Source of the DNA: Branchiostoma belcheri
Lineage: Eukaryota; Chordata; Leptocardii; Amphioxiformes; Branchiostomatidae
Length of the DNA stretch: 64,000 nucleotides
Direction of reading: 5' to 3'
Assembly (NCBI RefSeq): GCF_001625305.1
Contig: NW_017803927.1
Location: forward strand, 38,150 to 102,149
The position numbers and the translations under genes are program-made. The notes below the pieces were generated by a model. It did no database searches. It was not told the DNA's origin and saw only the letters and a list, made by a program, of their open reading frames with translations. Below, piece by piece: positions 56,723 to 64,000 of this stretch. Numbering within the stretch: position 1 is the first letter of the stretch; each line of letters begins with the position of its first letter.

Positions 56723-59700
56723 CTGTGCAAACCAACAAAACAATACAATGTAGGTTACAAAATCAGGTAATAACACTGACACCATTGCTAAGGTGTCCTG
56801 TTCCTTATAACATCCCATAATATCCTCATTTTAGCCTTGAAAATTAATGACTTAATGAATTGGTTTACAATTCAGTTTTGTTAAGAGTGATTGTAATATT
56901 TTGTGCCTGTAGCATACATGTGGGTTATTGAAGTGCCAGTAATACAAAGCGTTAAAGCTGAATACAGAATGAAAAGCATAGAAAACTTACATGTAGCTCC
57001 TCCTTCATGTCTGTGCACATATCTATGATGGTCTGACACTTCTGTTTTGTGTTCCTGTCCCGGAGATCTGTCTGCTGTCTCTCCACATACTGTGTGATCA
57101 GGGCACATCTGTGGAAAAAGAAACCAATCAGCTAGTAATAACAGTGAAAACACAAATTACATTCTCTACCTTCCTATTCGTCTTCCTAACGCAGAATTCC
57201 TTCTTAGATATTCCTCAAGTTTGCCAAAATGTTTTGACAAAGTCACATACTCAAAGGGTTTGCACATAAGCTGTGAAATACCGGCTCTGTCCTTGGTGCT
57301 GAACTCACTATTTGTTCAACTATTACATTAGTATCTAATAAAGTGCCGTGGCGTGGCGGACACGGAAAAGTTTTTAAAAAATATGAAAAAAAACACATTC
57401 TAACTACTTTAACTACTACTAGTAACTACATTCTATGACTTAAACTTCAACCTAGAACATACATACTGAAGATTGTGCAGTATTTACATTGTGAAAACTT
57501 TATAACTTACTACCTCTTATAACTAACCTCAAACTGTGCCTTGAGTTTCCTGACTTCTGACCTAAACTTTTCTTCAAACATCCTGTAAGCATCGTGGTAG
57601 CTGATCTCCTCGTTCTCCTTCTCTGCCAGGGACAGTTTGGTGGTGAGTTTGTTCAGCTCTGTCTTGTTCCTCTCTGCCACCTGCTTCACTTGTTTCTGAA
57701 GAACAAACAAATAAATAAAAAAACAAGCTGAACATCTCATTAAATTTCAGGCTTCAACGTATTCCTAAAAAGCTAAAAAGCAAATTTAAATAACAAAGCC
57801 ATGCTACTAATGCAAATCCACTGCGAAGATGGAATTGGGGTTTGAGCGGTTGACAGAGACAAGTGGCGAGCGGCCATCAAGCCCCAGTTGTCCAGTGCAA
57901 GCACGTCTAACCCTCGGAAGAGTGAATCTAGAGTCCTGGACATTACTACTATTATCATATTGTTTGTTTGTTTTAATGTTTGTTTATTCATGAGATCAAA
58001 TTGGCCTGCACAAAGGGAGGATGTAAGGGTCAAACAAAATATAACAAACAAAGAAACAGAATACTTAGTACTCTTATAGTGTAATCCTTGCAGTCACATA
58101 CATTTGTAGATGTACATGTGTACACATATGCCAAACGCTATACCAAACCTTCAAATCAGTCTAAGAAAACCAAGAAGTGCAAACCTTTGACAAACAAAAA
58201 CAAAGTCAACATCACTATTCCGTATGTCCAAGGAGTATCTGAGAAACTTCGGCGGATCTTCCAAAACTTCAACATAGCCACTAACTTCAAACCTCACTCA
58301 ACCCTCAGACAACGACTGGTACACCCTAAGGATCGACCTCACAAAGGTAGCAAGGCGACTGTTATTTACAGACTCAAATGTGAGGAGCCCAATTGTAACA
58401 ACACCTACATCGGAGAGACAAGTCGACCGCTTAAAGTAAGATACAAGAAACATTGCAGACCTAGTGCTAACGGCTACTCCTCGGCCATTTTCCACCACCT
58501 ACAACACAACCAGGGCCACTCCTTCAAACTCGAGTCCACAGATATCTTAGACCGCGAAACACGCTGGTGGGAACGGGGTGGCAATATATGAAAGGATGTA
58601 CAACCCCACCCTCAACAGGGAAGGGGGGCTACGGGTAGATCTCTCCGGCACTTGATTTGGCGCTCCCAACCCCGAGGACAGACAACACTTAAGCTCCTGT
58701 TCTGCATAACAGGAGCTTCCTGACTTAGCATAAACTTGTCTTAACTTGTCTGACTTGTGTTCCCTTTTTGACATCCAAAAAATTGTCTTCATTTTATTTG
58801 CATATCAATGAACAGTTTGTGCTTATAAACCTGCTTTTTCCTCTGGCTAAGCCAGTCACTGATGAAAGCTAGTGGATACTAGCTGAAACGTCTGACGTTC
58901 CAAAATCATATCCAGTTGCTTGAGTAACTGCTTTTTGGCGTATCTTATTACCTGGATGTCTAACCTTCATCGACGTATGTGTACACATAACCCTGCATTT
59001 GCAAACCTTCTCTGCTTATTGTTTTATGAAGATCTATCGTATGCTGACAACTTAATGACTACCTCTAACTCTATAACCCTGGCCTGCAGCTGCTCCTCCC
59101 TGTCCACACAGTCCTGGTGAGTGGCTACAGTATTCACAGGTCTGCCCTGCTGGTGGGAGGCAGTACAGAACGGAGGGGCACGGTGACACTCCTGGAACAA
59201 CAATGGTGCAACATGTTAGAGGGTCTAGTAAACACAATTATTGTTTAACACTCTTAAAGAGGATTGGTGGCACTCCAGACAAAATAATGGAGCAACATGT
59301 TAGAGAATATACTTAAAATACATTTCTTTAACAGCCATTGGAACAGCCATGGTACTAAAGACAATATTAGTGTTCTTCTTGCTAAGACAGCGGGGCTTCA
59401 TGGCACTTTCACAACAATGCCAGTGATTATGCCTTTCATACAGGTAGAATACAAATATGGATCACCATTTTTCTCCATATCATTGCAAATGGACAGCAGC
59501 TACATTAGCACCAGATTTCCTATGGTAACTGAACTCATCTGAAACAACCTTACAAATTATACAGTCTCAAACCATTGCATATATCATTATTACATCTTGT
59601 GTGATGATCTTATACACTATATATGAGCTAGAATGTTTCAGTGAGCAAAAGGTAGGACTGTTCACCTGCAAAGCCAGTCTGTTGAGTACGAAGAGCAGCA

Positions 59701-62700
59701 TGGGGTCGTTGGACCTTCCACCACTTCTCTTGATGTGAGGCCTCCTGAGTTCTAACAGGGCATGGCACAGTCGCACCTCACGGCACATACACTGGGATAA
59801 TATGAGAAGGGAAATAGTTAGTAAAACGGCCTCTCAAAAGCATTCACTCTGGTAGGGCACGGCACAACTACATCTCCCTGTACATGTACTGAGATAGGAA
59901 ATTGTTATAGAACATTTCTAGTTTAAAATCATGACATCTGATGGCACATTTTATGGCACATACAATTTGAAGAAAACAAAATCTACAGTAATTTTGCACC
60001 TAAGATCAGCAAGTTGTGAAAGTTGTGAAATATTGGCACTGTCCTTGGTGCTGAACTCACTATTTCTCCAACAGGATAACCTACAGACTGCCCCTAAAGC
60101 TCAATCTTACAGGACTGAGGGAGTATAACCTTACCTTGGTTGTACCCTGGGCACATAGTCTGCCAAAGTTGTGCACCGTCTCTAGATCTAACATCCAATA
60201 GGGGACATCAATACATCTGCCATGCCAGCCTGGGCCCTGGAAGTTACACAAAAAAGGATCTACAGTGAAAAATGGCACAATGGTACTTACCATCTGCCTT
60301 CTGTTCTCAACAACTTGAGTTTTCTCCTTGGTACTGAACTGCCATCATTCAGCTTAGAGGTGGTATTATATAGTATTACACAGTATAGTGTTATATGCTA
60401 ACAGTACTATGATATTATACTGCAAGTTTATTTTTATGTTTATGTTTATTAGGATTCTCCATTAGTAATACAACCTGTGTATACTAATCTTCCTGAAGTC
60501 CTTTCACAATAATAAAATATTCAATTACCAACTTAATAGTAACAAAAGGTTCAACAACATCATACACAACAATTGCTTAACAACAAAAAATAACCTTAAC
60601 TACTTATTGAATTTACTTATACTTATGAAGTCTAACAACAACTATTATACAAAGTAGTGCAGAGAGGTCAGAGGTACACCTGTACTCCATGTGTCTTACC
60701 ACCATGTGTCAAGACGCATGTGCTTGTACTTTTTACTCTGTTGATTGATATTTTCTTTAAATGTGCGTGCATTTTCGGAGAGCATGTGAGGAGGCAGCAT
60801 ATTGTACGTTTTCATGTACCTCTAGTTGTTGAGTCTGTATGATGTCAACCCAGGATGACCTGAAGTCAGGGTCAGCTGTCTGTACCAGCCTGACAGCATG
60901 TTCCTGCACGTCTCGCTGTTCATCAGACAGCTTCAGACTGTTGATGGCAACTTTCTTCTTCTTGGTTGCCCTGCTGTCTGCCAGAGCCTCCTTCACAGAC
61001 ACGTGGCGGCCTGACTTCTGTAGGATCTCGTACAGGGTCTTGTTACACGACACAATCTGGGGAAGTAAGCATGCAGAAAAGTTTGGGACTACATGTGCAG
61101 TAGTGACAGCTAGCTGTAGTGTACAGTAGAGCCAGCAAGCAGGTTGTTATGTAATGCCTGAGTACAAGGAAATTTGTTAACTTAGAACCATTAGGTCACA
61201 CCAATTTAATTTCTTGGTTAACAGATTCGCCCGCTTCATTTTTTTCTGACTTGCAAAAAAAAAATTCAGAACCAACTGCAAAATGTTCACATTTTGCCCT
61301 GAACAGTTGAAACAGTCCTTTTCTTCCTAGTTGTTACAGTTATTCCATCTTTTAATGCAGTGGTATCATTAGAAGTTTCAAAATTCATTGTTTAAATTTT
61401 GAACCAGCCTGGTGTGTTGACTTCATGGCTCCTATCGTACCATTTTGGGCCATAATAGGATGCCTAGGCCTGTTTTTATTTTTTGCCCTCCCGCTCCATT
61501 ATTTTTCTAGAGAAATCCTTTAACCAAGACATTAAATTGGTGTGGCCTTAATGTAAATAAAATGTTAAACACCATGTTGATTTATTCATATACATTTTGT
61601 ACTTATGTAATGTACTGGTGTGTACATGTAAGTTTATTTCATCCACTTGTTTGTTTGTAGGTATTGCTGCAGAAGACCTTACACAAGTCACTGTTTTTTT
61701 GTGCGTGTCAACAAAGATTTCTGTTAATCAGTTACTGGTGTCTTAAAGATGATGACAAAGAATATCATAACAAAGTGCTGTATCATGTACAGCTACTGTG
61801 TTACTCTATCATTGTATAGCCTGTATACATGGTAACTGCCCTTCAGTGTAACACAGCAGCTTGTATACGTATGTCATATTTGTGAGATTCCTTACATTTC
61901 TGTTGAGTTCATCCTTGACTTTCTGCAGTTCTCAGTAGAGCCATTCTCCCAGAAACACACAAGCTAGTAACATACAAAACTAGAAACTTACAAGCTTGTC
62001 CTTTTCTGACAAGATTCACGGGGTTGAAAACAAAAACCTGCATCTTTAACGTTAAATAGTTAAGAATCTCAAAAAAACTTTGCAGGCCTGTATTTTGATC
62101 TGAGTGTTGTCTGTAACAACTTAACAACTCATCACGTTCTACTTGGAACCTGTAACGCGAGCTATAACCATACCACTGTGCAGTAGGGTAGTACTTATAC
62201 TGGAAGGCTAATCCCAATCGTTATTGTGCAGATATACTTACTGTGCAAACTGATCAGCCATCAGCATGGCAGTACTCTGGGTGTTGTACAGGTTGGCATA
62301 CTTCACATCTCAGCATTTACTGCACAGGAAAACAAACATACACAAATTCACAGACAAATTTCAAACCAATGACATACTGGTCTTGGCCACTACTTTCTTG
62401 CTTCACTATGAGTTTTGCCATTGAATTCTATTTGATAATTGTCTAGGGGTTTTGAGTCATTATATCAATGCATATAGGTTGTTTAGAAGTGCTAACCAAC
62501 ATTAACAAGTAAAAAAATGGATAACAACCATACAGGCAACACACTCAATGTATGTAGCAAACTGTCATACATTAAAATTGTAGCAATATTGGCTCTGTCC
62601 TTGGTGCTGAACTCACCATTTCTCCAACAGTATAACATAATGTAGTCACAAGTTTCGCTGTTGGGTCCTAGAGATGAAATACAGACTACAACTTGGGCAT

Positions 62701-63345
62701 CTACCATGCTGGTCTTATATGTGTTACTCCTCACAATCTACAAAAATCACAAAGTGTTACTGACTGTCCTTCACCAACATGTAGTAGTGTTCGGCCAGGT
62801 CTGGTCTCCTCTCCAGGGCTCGCACCCAGATACTGCTCACCTATAGAACATGAAGGTGAGGAAATCATACTGCACAAAAGTCTATATGGCTAGTATTCAT
62901 AGAGGCCTTGCCTTGACAATGTGATTCATGTCATAGCTGAGAATGCAGGCTAAATGGGATGAGGCCTTGATTAGCATGAATCACCCAGACAGATTATGAG
63001 TGGCTGTAAACTGAGCTATCCACAGGAAAGCTTTCTGAACGAAAGTTGTGGTTCAAATGAGGCAACAAAGGCCCTACAATGTAGTCACTTACACTTGAAA
63101 CTAATACCAGTACTATCATAAAAGCATCCACTGAGAAATTCACAAACTAAGTCACAAACAACTGAGCTAAAGGAACAGTTAAACCATGTGTGCAACATGT
63201 TAATCAATATCCAAAGCCTGTCAAACCAACATTGTTTCCTTACATGATGGTCAATCTCACTAGGATGTGGTACGGCATGTCTGTCTCTGTCCACTTCTAA
63301 CTGGCAGAAATCCACTCCTGTCTTCAGGTCACCTTTCCTAAGGTC
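56556..63345 (-). CDS. Coiled-coil protein gene with damaged C-terminal RING (5' end beyond the window)
   Basis: Minus-strand exons, 5' to 3': 63345-63244, 62840-62765, 62308-62242, 61922-61896 (or from 61930), 61056-60820, 60236-60135, 59791-59666, 59191-59063, 57695-57514, 57108-56991 and 56722-56556. Splice signals are good and phases agree, except at the 62242/61922 junction (one base off) and inside the last exon (frameshift). The protein has a first part of unknown fold (TGVDFCQLEVDRDRHAVPHP; IWVRALERRPDLAEHYYMLV) and a Lys/Leu-rich middle. A Cys/His-containing stretch follows (CMCREVRLCHALLEL), then a long coiled coil (REEQLQARVIELE-KQVKQV onward) and a RING-like C-terminus. An intact relative would probably be an E3 ubiquitin ligase. 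I do not recognise the family. A Penelope element lies in the 57695-59063 intron. Confidence 0.65.
56991..57108 (-). CDS. RING gene, exon before the RING
   Basis: 118 bp, phase 2 to 0, helical (CALITQYVERQQTDLRDRNT, then DMCTDMKEELH). Acceptor TTTTTCCACAG, donor CAT|GTAAGT. Confidence 0.7.
57283..57303 (-). promoter_or_regulatory. RE1/NRSE-like site in RING gene intron
   Basis: The minus strand reads TTCAGCACCAAGGACAG then AGCC, a near-consensus REST site. Confidence 0.5.
57514..57695 (-). CDS. RING gene, coiled-coil exon
   Basis: 182 bp, phase 0 to 2. Heptad-rich sequence (KQVKQVAERNKTELNKLTTK, then EKFRSEVRKLKAQFEVSYKR). Of two possible donors, AG|GTAGTA keeps the frame with the next exon and GAG|GTTAGT does not. 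Confidence 0.7.
58088..58720 (+). mobile_element. Penelope-like element, truncated, GIY-YIG endonuclease domain
   Basis: The ORF 58088-58591 contains the PLE linker (ITIPYVQGVSEKLRRIFQNF, LRQRLVHPKD) and a GIY-YIG-type nuclease region (VIYRLKCEEPNCNNTYIGET, then RPLKVRYKKH, then SSAIFHHLQHNQGHSF, then RETRWWERG). A frameshift near 58580 separates the C-terminal AIYERMYNPTLNREGGLR. The reverse transcriptase is missing. PLEs are retroelements of most animal phyla; this is a 5'-truncated copy in an intron of the minus-strand RING gene. Confidence 0.8.
58851..58900 (+). ncRNA. Hammerhead ribozyme motif (PLE type)
   Basis: The core CTGATGA (58859-58865) is followed by stem II (AGCTAGT/ACTAGCT with GGAT loop), GAAAC and GTC. 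A flanking GTCA (58855-58858) pairs with TGAC (58893-58896) as stem I, and stem III is minimal (AC/GT). All core residues are in place for a minimal type I hammerhead, known from Penelope-like elements. The expected cleavage is after C58892. Confidence 0.7.
59063..59191 (-). CDS. RING gene, exon entering the coiled coil
   Basis: 129 bp, phase 0-0. Cys/His residues (ECHRAPPFCTASH) lead to DREEQLQARVIELE, which runs into the coiled coil of the next exon. Confidence 0.7.
59666..59791 (-). CDS. RING gene, internal exon (126 bp)
   Basis: Phase 0-0. Encodes CMCREVRLCHALLELRRPHI and a hydrophobic helix (MLLFVLNRLALQ). Acceptor TATCCCAG, donor CAG|GTGAAC. Confidence 0.65.
60035..60055 (-). promoter_or_regulatory. 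RE1/NRSE-like site in RING gene intron
   Basis: The minus strand reads TTCAGCACCAAGGACAG then TGCC. The flanks (GTGAAATATTGG, then CTCACTATTTCTCCAAC) are shared with the sites at 57283 and 62591. Confidence 0.5.
60135..60236 (-). CDS. RING gene, internal exon (102 bp)
   Basis: Phase 0-0. Encodes GPGWHGRCIDVPYWMLDLET and more; acceptor AACTTCCAG, donor AAG|GTAAGG. Confidence 0.65.
60820..61056 (-). CDS. RING gene, internal exon (237 bp)
   Basis: Phase 0-0, after TACTTCCCCAG. Encodes IVSCNKTLYEILQKSGRHVS and a Lys-rich stretch (RATKKKKVAINSLKLSDEQR), with a helical end. Function unknown. Confidence 0.65.
61194..61547. mobile_element. Harbinger-like MITE in RING gene intron
   Basis: Termini GGTCACACCAATTTAATTTC and the inverted AAATTGGTGTGGCC, with TTA on both sides. 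The interior matches the copies at 37447 and 39830. Confidence 0.8.
62591..62611 (-). promoter_or_regulatory. RE1/NRSE-like site in RING gene intron
   Basis: The minus strand reads TTCAGCACCAAGGACAG then AGCC. It lies within a repeat of about 60 bp also present at 57270 and 60020. Confidence 0.5.
63244..63345 (-). CDS. RING gene, first exon inside the window
   Basis: 102 bp, phase 0-0, after GTGGGTTCAG. Encodes LRKGDLKTGVDFCQLEVDRD followed by RHAVPHPSEIDHH. Continues in phase with 62840-62765. The upstream part of the gene is outside the window or in undetected small exons. Confidence 0.6.
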
Positions 63346-64000
63346 CTGAACCCACACACTTTTAACATATAGCTGGCCTTGTAGTTCCTTATTTAACAGT
63401 AGAGTCTTATGTTTATACTTTTTTATGTATCGCCCGGGTCACATGTTATTAACAATGCGTAACGGCTGCCAATAATCGTACACCGTAGGGCTGGGCAGTA
63501 ACGAAGAAGAAGAAGAACAGTAGAGTACCGAGTACTAAATGACTGTCTCACATAATGTCTGTACATGCATTTAGAAAACTGGTTTAAATCTAAGGTCAAT
63601 TTTGTATTTGTCTTGACCAGTGTACATGTATGCATAGAAATTATTCAATTATTGGATACCGTCTTAAGGACGTGTAGACATGCACGAAATAATCGTCTAT
63701 ATTTTTCTCGTCTCTTTCTTAACGTTGACAACGTACGGACAAATCATAGCTATCATTATAATTATGACAAAACGTTACTTCCGGGTTTAGAAAACACTGA
63801 AACGGACGTACGTTAAAAAAATGCATCTCAGCGATCTACATTTGACAAGGAATGTCCATAAATATGATTTCTACATGTTTAAGTCCTTAGCTAATATAAA
63901 AATGAATGATTCCTGCATTTGTGTGGTGGTAAAATTGTACCGTGAAGTTTTGTAAAGGTCCCGGGACCTTTGAAAGAGAACTGGTGTACCTTGTCCCCCT

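Overview
The window looks like a piece of a lancelet (amphioxus, Branchiostoma) nuclear genome. The reasons are split genes with GT-AG introns, chordate-type immune domain mixtures (CARD, FN3, NACHT, LRR, Death), a pannexin/innexin-type channel, a U6 snRNA sequence, and very dense DNA-transposon debris. It is draft sequence with two N gaps (22584-22603 and 44089-44118). The organism is inferred from content, not from a search.

Layout. At 1-1.9 kb is the 5' end of a minus-strand ankyrin-repeat gene, with an acidic first exon followed by one-repeat exons; one of those exons carries a small transposon. From 2 to 13.9 kb there is mostly repeat and intergenic sequence: a 35-bp minisatellite, LINE tails, a Helitron-like element, a U6 snRNA sequence split by a 1.2-kb insertion, a cluster of long hairpins, a tRNA-derived SINE, one small ORF of unknown function, a dead mariner and an LTR fragment. 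At 14.2-16.2 kb is a minus-strand, intronless LRR-transmembrane-Death receptor gene broken by a piggyBac-like element sitting exactly at TTAA and by a one-base frameshift. From 16.4 to 25.6 kb I see no convincing gene; it holds a tRNA-like sequence, a roughly 60-bp minisatellite array, a hAT MITE and a Harbinger-like MITE. At 25.7-27.1 kb is a two-exon minus-strand pannexin/innexin-family channel gene.

The main find is a single plus-strand gene from 29978 to 54330. Fourteen coding exons join without a frame break into a predicted 2024-residue protein. Its order is short basic N-terminus, CARD, FN3, FN3, a TRADD-N-like domain, acidic linker, NACHT, LRRs, Death domain and a C-terminal GT4-type glycosyltransferase with an intact EX7E motif. 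This reads as a NOD-like receptor that combines an adaptor-type signalling head, a nucleotide-switch and sensor core, and a possible enzymatic effector tail. Its introns are packed with Harbinger MITEs, Helitron-like families, a fold-back structure and an array of palindromes.

From 56.5 kb to the right edge is a minus-strand multi-exon coiled-coil gene whose last exon encodes a damaged RING finger. Its introns hold a truncated Penelope-like retroelement with a GIY-YIG domain and a hammerhead-ribozyme motif, and several near-consensus RE1/NRSE sites. The NLR with its Death domain and the nearby LRR-Death receptor fit the known expansion of innate immune genes in amphioxus; any functional link between them is inference.
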